Shown in pieces: positions 24,001-38,124 of a stretch of DNA of 64,000 nt (position 1 is the stretch's first letter; each line of letters begins with the position of its first letter). The notes under the pieces are model-generated. The model worked only from the letters and a program-made list of their open reading frames with translations, was not told the DNA's origin and ran no database searches. The position numbers and the translations under genes are program-made. The DNA lies in assembly GCA_032622095.1 (NCBI GenBank), contig CP136068.1:129649989-129713988 (forward strand). The letters run 5' to 3'. The stretch is from Siphonodentalium dalli. Its lineage: Eukaryota > Mollusca > Scaphopoda > Gadilida > Siphonodentaliidae.

Positions 24001-27000
24001 TTCACAATCATTTTGGTTAAAATCGGCGACAAAAAAAAATTGACATATTTTGCCCCTCCCTTAGCCCAGGAAAAATTGAGCGGACCTTTGTAAAAATGTC
24101 CTGGTTTGGTCTTCTGTCTATGTTTAAGACGCTCACATAGAGCAAATCCAGCTGTTGCGCTTCGTCTAGGAGAAGATCGGGACACAAGCACTTTCTACAC
24201 ATGGACTTTATTAGTACATTTTTCGATGTGTTATAACTTGGTCATTTCTCACCCGATTTACAAAATTCTTTCACGAGTAGCATCAGTACATCGTATAGAT
24301 ACCCGACAGTAAAAATGGTTGGAATCGGTGACAAGAAAAAAATTGACAAATTTTGCACCCCTCCCCGGGTCAACAAATTGTTTTCGGACCTTGGTGAAAA
24401 TTTCCCCGATTCGTGCCCTTTCCTTAGTTAACACGATTACGAGAACCGAATTCAGCTGCTTGACTTCTTACAGGAGAAAATCTGCGCACAAACTTTTTCC
24501 AAAATTTTGGTTTAAGGGCCATAACTCTGGTAAGCAAGTTAGGGCACAAACCTAAATGCTCCATTACCATGCATCTTGGCAAGGTGCATATACCTACCAA
24601 ATTTCAATGCTTTAACTTTTAAACTTTCTGAGATATAAGGGTTTCAAAATATATTAAGAATAATAAATAATAATAATAGTGAAAAATAAAAAATTGAATA
24701 ACAATATACTTCCATATTAAAATATGTAAGTATAATAAGGGAATCGCTCGGAATTGATTGGAATGTCGATAGTATGGTTTATTGACATTTCTGTGTTCAG
24801 TTGGAAAGTTCTGGTGTGACCCCCACCCATGCCTCGAAATTTGATGACGCGGGTAGAAAAGTCGCCATATATCGGCCAATTTTCGAGATATCGAGCTAAT
24901 ATTTGCGCCATTGTGTTCGTATTTTATGCCCCTATAATATTTACTAGGGTTTTGGTGAGGTATTGCGCCGATATTTTACTATGTAGGCCAATATGTATGT
25001 TTCTGGTTCATACTTTTTTGAATATCTCCGGACTCATTCGACATAATGCAGCAAATGAATAATCGTTTAAAAGAGCTAAAAATTCCCCATCGAATGATAC
25101 CAAACACGTCACGATTGGTTGAAGAAATATAAATTCATAGTGCTTTCCCTGTAAACTTGAAAAAAGGAAAGGGCCACCATTTCTACATTTGTCAACCGAT
25201 TCACAAAATTCACGCACGATAATACTTAGTACATCCTACAGATACTTCACAATCATTTTGGTTAAAATCGGCGACAAAAAAAAATTGACATATTTTGCCC
25301 CTCCCTTAGCCCAGGAAAAATTGAGCGGACCTTTGTAAAAATGTCCTGGTTTGGTCTTCTGTCTATGTTTAAGACGCTCACATAGAGCAAATCCAGCTGT
25401 TGCGCTTCGTCTAGGAGAAGATCGGGACACAAGCACTTTCTACACATGGACTTTATTAGTACATTTTTCGATGTGTTATAACTTGGTCATTTCTCACCCG
25501 ATTTACAAAATTCTTTCACGAGTAGCATCAGTACATCGTATAGATACCCGACAGTAAAAATGGTTGGAATCGGTGACAAGAAAAAAATTGACAAATTTTG
25601 CACCCCTCCCCGGGTCAACAAATTGTTTTCGGACCTTGGTGAAAATTTCCCCGATTCGTGCCCTTTCCTTAGTTAACACGATTACGAGAACCGAATTCAG
25701 CTGCTTGACTTCTTACAGGAGAAAATCTGCGCACAAACTTTTTCCAAAATTTTGGTTTAAGGGCCATAACTCTGGTAAGCAAGTTAGGGCACAAACCTAA
25801 ATGCTCCATTACCATGCATCTTGGCAAGGTGCATATACCTACCAAATTTCAATGCTTTAACTTTTAAACTTTCTGAGATATAAGGGTTTCAAAATATATT
25901 AAGAATAATAAATAATAATAATAGTGAAAAATAAAAAATTGAATAACAATATACTTCCATATTAAAATATGTAAGTATAATAAGGGAATCGCTCGGAATT
26001 GATTGGAATGTCGATAGTATGGTTTATTGACATTTCTGTGTTCAGTTGGAAAGTTCTGGTGTGACCCCCACCCATGCCTCGAAATTTGATGACGCGGGTA
26101 GAAAAGTCGCCATATATCGGCCAATTTTCGAGATATCGAGCTAATATTTGCGCCATTGTGTTCGTATTTTATGCCCCTATAATATTTACTAGGGTTTTGG
26201 TGAGGTATTGCGCCGATATTTTACTATGTAGGCCAATATGTATGTTTCTGGTTCATACTTTTTTGAATATCTCCGGACTCATTCGACATAATGCAGCAAA
26301 TGAATAATCGTTTAAAAGAGCTAAAAATTCCCCATCGAATGATACCAAACACGTCACGATTGGTTGAAGAAATATAAATTCATAGTGCTTTCCCTGTAAA
26401 CTTGAAAAAAGGAAAGGGCCACCATTTCTACATTTGTCAACCGATTCACAAAATTCACGCACGATAATACTTAGTACATCCTACAGATACTTCACAATCA
26501 TTTTGGTTAAAATCGGCGACAAAAAAAAATTGACATATTTTGCCCCTCCCTTAGCCCAGGAAAAATTGAGCGGACCTTTGTAAAAATGTCCTGGTTTGGT
26601 CTTCTGTCTATGTTTAAGACGCTCACATAGAGCAAATCCAGCTGTTGCGCTTCGTCTAGGAGAAGATCGGGACACAAGCACTTTCTACACATGGACTTTA
26701 TTAGTACATTTTTCGATGTGTTATAACTTGGTCATTTCTCACCCGATTTACAAAATTCTTTCACGAGTAGCATCAGTACATCGTATAGATACCCGACAGT
26801 AAAAATGGTTGGAATCGGTGACAAGAAAAAAATTGACAAATTTTGCACCCCTCCCCGGGTCAACAAATTGTTTTCGGACCTTGGTGAAAATTTCCCCGAT
26901 TCGTGCCCTTTCCTTAGTTAACACGATTACGAGAACCGAATTCAGCTGCTTGACTTCTTACAGGAGAAAATCTGCGCACAAACTTTTTCCAAAATTTTGG

Positions 27001-30000
27001 TTTAAGGGCCATAACTCTGGTAAGCAAGTTAGGGCACAAACCTAAATGCTCCATTACCATGCATCTTGGCAAGGTGCATATACCTACCAAATTTCAATGC
27101 TTTAACTTTTAAACTTTCTGAGATATAAGGGTTTCAAAATATATTAAGAATAATAAATAATAATAATAGTGAAAAATAAAAAATTGAATAACAATATACT
27201 TCCATATTAAAATATGTAAGTATAATAAGGGAATCGCTCGGAATTGATTGGAATGTCGATAGTATGGTTTATTGACATTTCTGTGTTCAGTTGGAAAGTT
27301 CTGGTGTGACCCCCACCCATGCCTCGAAATTTGATGACGCGGGTAGAAAAGTCGCCATATATCGGCCAATTTTCGAGATATCGAGCTAATATTTGCGCCA
27401 TTGTGTTCGTATTTTATGCCCCTATAATATTTACTAGGGTTTTGGTGAGGTATTGCGCCGATATTTTACTATGTAGGCCAATATGTATGTTTCTGGTTCA
27501 TACTTTTTTGAATATCTCCGGACTCATTCGACATAATGCAGCAAATGAATAATCGTTTAAAAGAGCTAAAAATTCCCCATCGAATGATACCAAACACGTC
27601 ACGATTGGTTGAAGAAATATAAATTCATAGTGCTTTCCCTGTAAACTTGAAAAAAGGAAAGGGCCACCATTTCTACATTTGTCAACCGATTCACAAAATT
27701 CACGCACGATAATACTTAGTACATCCTACAGATACTTCACAATCATTTTGGTTAAAATCGGCGACAAAAAAAAATTGACATATTTTGCCCCTCCCTTAGC
27801 CCAGGAAAAATTGAGCGGACCTTTGTAAAAATGTCCTGGTTTGGTCTTCTGTCTATGTTTAAGACGCTCACATAGAGCAAATCCAGCTGTTGCGCTTCGT
27901 CTAGGAGAAGATCGGGACACAAGCACTTTCTACACATGGACTTTATTAGTACATTTTTCGATGTGTTATAACTTGGTCATTTCTCACCCGATTTACAAAA
28001 TTCTTTCACGAGTAGCATCAGTACATCGTATAGATACCCGACAGTAAAAATGGTTGGAATCGGTGACAAGAAAAAAATTGACAAATTTTGCACCCCTCCC
28101 CGGGTCAACAAATTGTTTTCGGACCTTGGTGAAAATTTCCCCGATTCGTGCCCTTTCCTTAGTTAACACGATTACGAGAACCGAATTCAGCTGCTTGACT
28201 TCTTACAGGAGAAAATCTGCGCACAAACTTTTTCCAAAATTTTGGTTTAAGGGCCATAACTCTGGTAAGCAAGTTAGGGCACAAACCTAAATGCTCCATT
28301 ACCATGCATCTTGGCAAGGTGCATATACCTACCAAATTTCAATGCTTTAACTTTTAAACTTTCTGAGATATAAGGGTTTCAAAATATATTAAGAATAATA
28401 AATAATAATAATAGTGAAAAATAAAAAATTGAATAACAATATACTTCCATATTAAAATATGTAAGTATAATAAGGGAATCGCTCGGAATTGATTGGAATG
28501 TCGATAGTATGGTTTATTGACATTTCTGTGTTCAGTTGGAAAGTTCTGGTGTGACCCCCACCCATGCCTCGAAATTTGATGACGCGGGTAGAAAAGTCGC
28601 CATATATCGGCCAATTTTCGAGATATCGAGCTAATATTTGCGCCATTGTGTTCGTATTTTATGCCCCTATAATATTTACTAGGGTTTTGGTGAGGTATTG
28701 CGCCGATATTTTACTATGTAGGCCAATATGTATGTTTCTGGTTCATACTTTTTTGAATATCTCCGGACTCATTCGACATAATGCAGCAAATGAATAATCG
28801 TTTAAAAGAGCTAAAAATTCCCCATCGAATGATACCAAACACGTCACGATTGGTTGAAGAAATATAAATTCATAGTGCTTTCCCTGTAAACTTGAAAAAA
28901 GGAAAGGGCCACCATTTCTACATTTGTCAACCGATTCACAAAATTCACGCACGATAATACTTAGTACATCCTACAGATACTTCACAATCATTTTGGTTAA
29001 AATCGGCGACAAAAAAAAATTGACATATTTTGCCCCTCCCTTAGCCCAGGAAAAATTGAGCGGACCTTTGTAAAAATGTCCTGGTTTGGTCTTCTGTCTA
29101 TGTTTAAGACGCTCACATAGAGCAAATCCAGCTGTTGCGCTTCGTCTAGGAGAAGATCGGGACACAAGCACTTTCTACACATGGACTTTATTAGTACATT
29201 TTTCGATGTGTTATAACTTGGTCATTTCTCACCCGATTTACAAAATTCTTTCACGAGTAGCATCAGTACATCGTATAGATACCCGACAGTAAAAATGGTT
29301 GGAATCGGTGACAAGAAAAAAATTGACAAATTTTGCACCCCTCCCCGGGTCAACAAATTGTTTTCGGACCTTGGTGAAAATTTCCCCGATTCGTGCCCTT
29401 TCCTTAGTTAACACGATTACGAGAACCGAATTCAGCTGCTTGACTTCTTACAGGAGAAAATCTGCGCACAAACTTTTTCCAAAATTTTGGTTTAAGGGCC
29501 ATAACTCTGGTAAGCAAGTTAGGGCACAAACCTAAATGCTCCATTACCATGCATCTTGGCAAGGTGCATATACCTACCAAATTTCAATGCTTTAACTTTT
29601 AAACTTTCTGAGATATAAGGGTTTCAAAATATATTAAGAATAATAAATAATAATAATAGTGAAAAATAAAAAATTGAATAACAATATACTTCCATATTAA
29701 AATATGTAAGTATAATAAGGGAATCGCTCGGAATTGATTGGAATGTCGATAGTATGGTTTATTGACATTTCTGTGTTCAGTTGGAAAGTTCTGGTGTGAC
29801 CCCCACCCATGCCTCGAAATTTGATGACGCGGGTAGAAAAGTCGCCATATATCGGCCAATTTTCGAGATATCGAGCTAATATTTGCGCCATTGTGTTCGT
29901 ATTTTATGCCCCTATAATATTTACTAGGGTTTTGGTGAGGTATTGCGCCGATATTTTACTATGTAGGCCAATATGTATGTTTCTGGTTCATACTTTTTTG

Positions 30001-33000
30001 AATATCTCCGGACTCATTCGACATAATGCAGCAAATGAATAATCGTTTAAAAGAGCTAAAAATTCCCCATCGAATGATACCAAACACGTCACGATTGGTT
30101 GAAGAAATATAAATTCATAGTGCTTTCCCTGTAAACTTGAAAAAAGGAAAGGGCCACCATTTCTACATTTGTCAACCGATTCACAAAATTCACGCACGAT
30201 AATACTTAGTACATCCTACAGATACTTCACAATCATTTTGGTTAAAATCGGCGACAAAAAAAAATTGACATATTTTGCCCCTCCCTTAGCCCAGGAAAAA
30301 TTGAGCGGACCTTTGTAAAAATGTCCTGGTTTGGTCTTCTGTCTATGTTTAAGACGCTCACATAGAGCAAATCCAGCTGTTGCGCTTCGTCTAGGAGAAG
30401 ATCGGGACACAAGCACTTTCTACACATGGACTTTATTAGTACATTTTTCGATGTGTTATAACTTGGTCATTTCTCACCCGATTTACAAAATTCTTTCACG
30501 AGTAGCATCAGTACATCGTATAGATACCCGACAGTAAAAATGGTTGGAATCGGTGACAAGAAAAAAATTGACAAATTTTGCACCCCTCCCCGGGTCAACA
30601 AATTGTTTTCGGACCTTGGTGAAAATTTCCCCGATTCGTGCCCTTTCCTTAGTTAACACGATTACGAGAACCGAATTCAGCTGCTTGACTTCTTACAGGA
30701 GAAAATCTGCGCACAAACTTTTTCCAAAATTTTGGTTTAAGGGCCATAACTCTGGTAAGCAAGTTAGGGCACAAACCTAAATGCTCCATTACCATGCATC
30801 TTGGCAAGGTGCATATACCTACCAAATTTCAATGCTTTAACTTTTAAACTTTCTGAGATATAAGGGTTTCAAAATATATTAAGAATAATAAATAATAATA
30901 ATAGTGAAAAATAAAAAATTGAATAACAATATACTTCCATATTAAAATATGTAAGTATAATAAGGGAATCGCTCGGAATTGATTGGAATGTCGATAGTAT
31001 GGTTTATTGACATTTCTGTGTTCAGTTGGAAAGTTCTGGTGTGACCCCCACCCATGCCTCGAAATTTGATGACGCGGGTAGAAAAGTCGCCATATATCGG
31101 CCAATTTTCGAGATATCGAGCTAATATTTGCGCCATTGTGTTCGTATTTTATGCCCCTATAATATTTACTAGGGTTTTGGTGAGGTATTGCGCCGATATT
31201 TTACTATGTAGGCCAATATGTATGTTTCTGGTTCATACTTTTTTGAATATCTCCGGACTCATTCGACATAATGCAGCAAATGAATAATCGTTTAAAAGAG
31301 CTAAAAATTCCCCATCGAATGATACCAAACACGTCACGATTGGTTGAAGAAATATAAATTCATAGTGCTTTCCCTGTAAACTTGAAAAAAGGAAAGGGCC
31401 ACCATTTCTACATTTGTCAACCGATTCACAAAATTCACGCACGATAATACTTAGTACATCCTACAGATACTTCACAATCATTTTGGTTAAAATCGGCGAC
31501 AAAAAAAAATTGACATATTTTGCCCCTCCCTTAGCCCAGGAAAAATTGAGCGGACCTTTGTAAAAATGTCCTGGTTTGGTCTTCTGTCTATGTTTAAGAC
31601 GCTCACATAGAGCAAATCCAGCTGTTGCGCTTCGTCTAGGAGAAGATCGGGACACAAGCACTTTCTACACATGGACTTTATTAGTACATTTTTCGATGTG
31701 TTATAACTTGGTCATTTCTCACCCGATTTACAAAATTCTTTCACGAGTAGCATCAGTACATCGTATAGATACCCGACAGTAAAAATGGTTGGAATCGGTG
31801 ACAAGAAAAAAATTGACAAATTTTGCACCCCTCCCCGGGTCAACAAATTGTTTTCGGACCTTGGTGAAAATTTCCCCGATTCGTGCCCTTTCCTTAGTTA
31901 ACACGATTACGAGAACCGAATTCAGCTGCTTGACTTCTTACAGGAGAAAATCTGCGCACAAACTTTTTCCAAAATTTTGGTTTAAGGGCCATAACTCTGG
32001 TAAGCAAGTTAGGGCACAAACCTAAATGCTCCATTACCATGCATCTTGGCAAGGTGCATATACCTACCAAATTTCAATGCTTTAACTTTTAAACTTTCTG
32101 AGATATAAGGGTTTCAAAATATATTAAGAATAATAAATAATAATAATAGTGAAAAATAAAAAATTGAATAACAATATACTTCCATATTAAAATATGTAAG
32201 TATAATAAGGGAATCGCTCGGAATTGATTGGAATGTCGATAGTATGGTTTATTGACATTTCTGTGTTCAGTTGGAAAGTTCTGGTGTGACCCCCACCCAT
32301 GCCTCGAAATTTGATGACGCGGGTAGAAAAGTCGCCATATATCGGCCAATTTTCGAGATATCGAGCTAATATTTGCGCCATTGTGTTCGTATTTTATGCC
32401 CCTATAATATTTACTAGGGTTTTGGTGAGGTATTGCGCCGATATTTTACTATGTAGGCCAATATGTATGTTTCTGGTTCATACTTTTTTGAATATCTCCG
32501 GACTCATTCGACATAATGCAGCAAATGAATAATCGTTTAAAAGAGCTAAAAATTCCCCATCGAATGATACCAAACACGTCACGATTGGTTGAAGAAATAT
32601 AAATTCATAGTGCTTTCCCTGTAAACTTGAAAAAAGGAAAGGGCCACCATTTCTACATTTGTCAACCGATTCACAAAATTCACGCACGATAATACTTAGT
32701 ACATCCTACAGATACTTCACAATCATTTTGGTTAAAATCGGCGACAAAAAAAAATTGACATATTTTGCCCCTCCCTTAGCCCAGGAAAAATTGAGCGGAC
32801 CTTAGTAAAAATGTCCTGGTTTGGTCTTCTGTCTATGTTTAAGACGCTCACATAGAGCAAATCCAGCTGTTGCGCTTCGTCTAGGAGAAGATCGGGACAC
32901 AAGCACTTTCTACACATGGACTTTATTAGTACATTTTTCGATGTGTTATAACTTGGTCATTTCTCACCCGATTTACAAAATTCTTTCACGAGTAGCATCA

Positions 33001-34698
33001 GTACATCGTATAGATACCCGACAGTAAAAATGGTTGGAATCGGTGACAAGAAAAAAATTGACAAATTTTGCACCCCTCCCCGGGTCAACAAATTGTTTTC
33101 GGACCTTGGTGAAAATTTCCCCGATTCGTGCCCTTTCCTTAGTTAACACGATTACGAGAACCGAATTCAGCTGCTTGACTTCTTACAGGAGAAAATCTGC
33201 GCACAAACTTTTTCCAAAATTTTGGTTTAAGGGCCATAACTCTGGTAAGCAAGTTAGGGCACAAACCTAAATGCTCCATTACCATGCATCTTGGCAAGGT
33301 GCATATACCTACCAAATTTCAATGCTTTAACTTTTAAACTTTCTGAGAGATAAGGGTTTCAAAATATATTAAGAATAATAAATAATAATAATAGTGAAAA
33401 ATAAAAAATTGAATAACAATATACTTCCATATTAAAATATGTAAGTATAATAAGGGAATCGCTCGGAATTGATTGGAATGTCGATAGTATGGTTTATTGA
33501 CATTTCTGTGTTCAGTTGGAAAGTTCTGGTGTGACCCCCACCCATGCCTCGAAATTTGATGACGCGGGTAGAAAAGTCGCCATATATCGGCCAATTTTCG
33601 AGATATCGAGCTAATATTTGCGCCATTGTGTTCGTATTTTATGCCCCTATAATATTTACTAGGGTTTTGGTGAGGTATTGCGCCGATATTTTACTATGTA
33701 GGCCAATATGTATGTTTCTGGTTCATACTTTTTTGAATATCTCCGGACTCATTCGACATAATGCAGCAAATGAATAATCGTTTAAAAGAGCTAAAAATTC
33801 CCCATCGAATGATACCAAACACGTCACGATTGGTTGAAGAAATATAAATTCATAGTGCTTTCCCTGTAAACTTGAAAAAAGGAAAGGGCCACCATTTCTA
33901 CATTTGTCAACCGATTCACAAAATTCACGCACGATAATACTTAGTACATCCTACAGATACTTCACAATCATTTTGGTTAAAATCGGCGACAAAAAAAAAT
34001 TGACATATTTTGCCCCTCCCTTAGCCCAGGAAAAATTGAGCGGACCTTTGTAAAAATGTCCTGGTTTGGTCTTCTGTCTATGTTTAAGACGCTCACATAG
34101 AGCAAATCCAGCTGTTGCGCTTCGTCTAGGAGAAGATCGGGACACAAGCACTTTCTACACATGGACTTTATTAGTACATTTTTCGATGTGTTATAACTTG
34201 GTCATTTCTCACCCGATTTACAAAATTCTTTCACGAGTAGCATCAGTACATCGTATAGATACCCGACAGTAAAAATGGTTGGAATCGGTGACAAGAAAAA
34301 AATTGACAAATTTTGCACCCCTCCCCGGGTCAACAAATTGTTTTCGGACCTTGGTGAAAATTTCCCCGATTCGTGCCCTTTCCTTAGTTAACACGATTAC
34401 GAGAACCGAATTCAGCTGCTTGACTTCTTACAGGAGAAAATCTGCGCACAAACTTTTTCCAAAATTTTGGTTTAAGGGCCATAACTCTGGTAAGCAAGTT
34501 AGGGCACAAACCTAAATGCTCCATTACCATGCATCTTGGCAAGGTGCATATACCTACCAAATTTCAATGCTTTAACTTTTAAACTTTCTGAGATATAAGG
34601 GTTTCAAAATATATTAAGAATAATAAATAATAATAATAGTGAAAAATAAAAAATTGAATAACAATATACTTCCATATTAAAATATGTAAGTATAATAA
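21004..34698 (+). repeat. Family B tandem array: exactly 11 monomers of 1,245 bp
   Basis: Monomers start with GGGAATCGC at 21004, 22249, 23494, 24739, 25984, 27229, 28474, 29719, 30964, 32209 and 33454, and the last ends at 34698. The total is 13,695 bp, exactly 11 x 1245. Each ends in the B hairpin and AATAA. Copies are almost identical; the differences I noticed are T to A at 32804 and T to G at 33349. Monomers contain phrases such as CACCCATGCCTCGAAATTTG, GGCCATAACTCTGG and an AAT microsatellite before the hairpin. Short open frames of 61-86 codons recur in each monomer on both strands with no coding character. Confidence 0.97.
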
Positions 34699-34909
34699 TG
34701 AAAAATAATCGAAAAAGGGCCATAACTCTGTTAAAAGATATTGGACCAACATCCGGATACCATTATTTTTAGTAGACCTTAGATGCCTTCATTCGCTAGA
34801 GATTTCGCGGTCCTCCTCCCATTAGTTTCTGAGTATTTCCAATTAAACAGAAAACGGCCGCAGTAGAAAAACAATATACTTCCTTGGTTACACCATGGAA
34901 GTATAATAA
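34699..34909 (+). repeat. D1: minimal 211-bp hairpin-ended module
   Basis: It contains AAAGGGCCATAACTCTG near its start and ends with AACAAT and a hairpin at 34876-34904 (arm ATACTTCC, an opposed T, TGG, loop TTACA, CCA, T, arm GGAAGTAT), then AATAA. It corresponds to just the last ~200 bp of the B, C and D2 modules, so it looks like a minimal 3'-end unit. D1 recurs at the start of every D unit (39537, 41266, 56184, 57913, 59642, 61371, 63100). Confidence 0.8.
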
Positions 34910-36428
34910 TAGGATCAATCATGAGTGGAAAGAATCGCAGTTTATGGACGGAAAATATGAAGTATGGTGATTATATGTTGTCCTAATATGTGTAGGTTGA
35001 TCTCAAGTGTTTGGACGTGACCCCACCCCTGCCTCGAAATTGGGTGACGGGATTGGGAAAACATCAACCCCTGGCACAAACTGCTAAGTTTGAGGCCCCG
35101 TAACTTCGTCAGTTTCCAACGGATTTTAAAGTTGTTTCCAGTTTTGTGATTTGCGGCTGACATAGATTGCATAGTATAAATTTCATCTGATTTGGAGACG
35201 GATAACACTTTGATTATTGGAAAGCATATGGGCCCAAATTCAAACTTGTACGGCCAAAATCTCCGCCATTTTCCAACGTATTTACGATCTGTCTTCAGCT
35301 TCGAGATCGGCTGATGTTGCAGATATTATATTCCAAGTTTCATCTGATTCCGAGAAGAATTAAAATTCGGCACCACGGACCACCCCTCCCCAGACCCACA
35401 ATAATGAACCGACACTGGCAAAATTTGGCCCACCGCGTGCCGTCTCCAGTCCGTACGCATTTTCGTATCAGATGACATCCTATGTTCGATATCTTCGGAG
35501 GAGATGTGTTATCAAGCACATGGGCCCAAAATTGCAAAGTTTGAGGGCCCGCGATTCTTTTAGTTTTCGATGGATTTTCGAAATTCTTCCAGTTTCTAGA
35601 TCGGCTGATGTTGCAGATGTTATATTCCAAGTTTCATCTGATTCCGAGAAGAATTAAAAATTGGTACCACGGACCACCCCTCCCCAGACCCACAATAATG
35701 AACAGACACTGGCAAAATTTGGCCCACCGCGTGCTCTCTTCCGTCCGCACACGTTGGCGTATCAGATGATATCCTATGTTCGATATCTTCGGAGGAGATG
35801 TGAGGACAAGCACATGGGCCCAAATTGCAAACTTTGAGGGCCCGTAACTCTTGCATTTCTTCTCGGATTTCAAAAATCCTTTCCGGTATGAGTTTGTTTT
35901 CGTTCGGGAAATACATAAACTTAAATATATGAATGTCAATCAAAATTTTATTTTGCAAACAATTTGCCCCCCACCCCAGTGTCAAAATATATGTCTGACC
36001 CTGTCAAAATTTCCTTCTCTGACTAAACTGACAACGGTCAACACGACTATGAAAACCACATGCAGTTATCTGGAATGATACAAGAGGACAACAGAGTACA
36101 ATCAAATAGAGGTTTGCCAACTATGGGCGGTAACTCCTCAGGGAAAGCGCGGACACAAGTTCTGATGCCCGTGGGCAGTAGGGCATATCGAGATGTGTAT
36201 ACAGTCCAATTTTCGATGCTCTGCTCCTTATAATTTCCGAGATAATAAAATGACATTTTTTCATATAAAGGGAGATAACTCTACGGGGTAAATGCGGACA
36301 ATATCCGTTATGAGCCAAAGGCATAGAACTCATTTACCCCAACATACTTACCAAACTTGAGTTTTCTAGTACTAATACATTCCGAGATTTGGGCGTTGAA
36401 AAATACTGTAGTATAATAATAATAATAA
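34699..36428 (+). repeat. Single family D unit (D1 + D2) between the B array and E2
   Basis: It starts TGAAAAATAATCG directly after the last B hairpin and ends in AAT triplets before CTAGAGG. D1 (34699-34909, 211 bp) ends in its own hairpin; D2 (34910-36428) begins TAGGATCAATC. This copy is 1,730 bp because of one extra G near 35231. Within D2 a 294-bp segment is duplicated (GATCGGCTGATGTTGCAGAT at 35305 and 35599), and older diverged relatives flank it. Confidence 0.93.
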
Positions 36429-37548
36429 CTAGAGGTCAGATTCCATGGAATCAGATATACTTCCATGGTATTCCATCCCATCCCATCCCATCCCGACCTG
36501 ACCTTGGTCTTCAAAATGGTCAATCGAAGGTCAAATCGGGTAAAACATGCGGATTTCCACGAAATTTGATACCTAGGGGTACTTTTGTCCGGGGAGTCTT
36601 TTGGGCGGGTCAAGTCGTGACCCCGACCTGACATTGACATTCGAAATGGTAAGTTCAAGGTCAAATCGAGTAAAACGATCGGATTTCGACGAAATTTTAT
36701 ACCTAGGAAAACTTTTGTCCGGGGAGTGTTTTGGACAGGTCAAATCGTGACAATATGTTACTTTTACAGTAGAGCGGACATACCTATATAGTATATCGGT
36801 GAGCATATTCATGCATTTGCCTTGCTTCTTGCTAAGTCCGTTTGAATTTGCGTCATGAAGAGAGGGTTTGAATTTGAGTAATATATATCACCCGTCACAA
36901 CGTTATACGCTACCAGGGTTAAACCGTTCAATATAAATCATTAAAAAGTGTACTAATCTTGCGTTTATATACTACTTATCACATCCACTCATCGAAAAGT
37001 TTTTATCTCAATATATGATTTTCGGAGTAATTTTGCCCATTTGATCTTCGGTGGAATTTTCCAAATCTGAACCCACCCGACACAAACACTCCCTTGAGCA
37101 GGTTGCGTTTATATTAGAGAGGTCAAATTTTAGAGTCATACCTACAGTATACCGGCTTATGTACCACCGCATTAAACTCGCTCCTACATCGGCCCGTTTG
37201 GATTTGGGGCTAAAAATCGGCTAGTGATAGACTACAGAAGTATACATATTTATGATATATAGCGTTGTCACGAGTAAACCGTTCCGTTCCATCTGAAAAT
37301 TAGAAAATTGCGCTCTAGATGCGCGTGAACACTAGCTATCAGATGTACTCGTCAAAAAAAAAATTCTCGATGTTTGAATTTGAAGTATAGCGGTCAAGAT
37401 TTGGGGGGGGGGCGTGAATAGAATATCCAAATGTACCTGCTACGGCATTACCTTGCTCTTTAATTAGCCCTTTTGGATTTGGTGGGAAGAATAGGTGCAT
37501 TTTCCTGTTCCCCGTATAGCGGAAAGGGGTATATATATATAGTCACGC

Positions 37549-38093
37549 ATTTCAATCAGTTTGGATATAAAGTTTAAATATACACAGTTATATGCCTATA
37601 TATTTAATACTAATATATTTTCTTATAAATTAATAGCGCGGTGCGTAGTCTAGTGGTCAGAGCGTCAAACCTTCAGTTTGTGTTTTTATTGCGACGTGAG
37701 TTCGAATCCCGTCAAATTATCTTTTTTTATTTTTTATTTTTAACATGTTTTGGTGTATTTTAATCATCAAATACGAATAATACCAAACTAAAGATAATGT
37801 AAAGATGCTTTTTATATTCGATTTCAATCAGTTTGGATATAAAGTTTAAATATACACAGTTATATGCCTACATATTTAATACTAATATATTTTCTTATAA
37901 ATTAACAGCGCAGTGCGTAGCCGAGTGGAGAGAGCGTCAAACATTCAGTTTGTGTTTTATTGCGACGTGAGTTCGAATCCCGTCAAATTATCTTTTTTTA
38001 TTTTTTATTTTTAACATGTTTTGGTGTATTTTAATCATCAAATACGAATAATACCAAACTAAAGATAATGTAAAGATGCTTTTTATATTCGAT
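37549..38093 (+). repeat. Tandem dimer of the 272-bp SINE-like unit in E2
   Basis: Units begin near 37549 and 37821. A boxes are TAGTCTAGTGG (37646-37656) and TAGCCGAGTGG (37918-37928); B boxes GTTCGAATC are at 37700-37708 and 37971-37979. Compared with E1 there are scattered changes in the tRNA-like heads (for example GTCTAG for GTCGAG) while the boxes still fit the consensus. Confidence 0.75.
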
Positions 38094-38124
38094 AAATAAC
38101 TAGAATATAAACAATATACAAATT

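Noticed and set aside
21004-34698. CRISPR-like array
   Set aside because: The repeats are 1.2-kb monomers joined directly, with no short repeat and variable spacer pattern, in evidently eukaryotic DNA.
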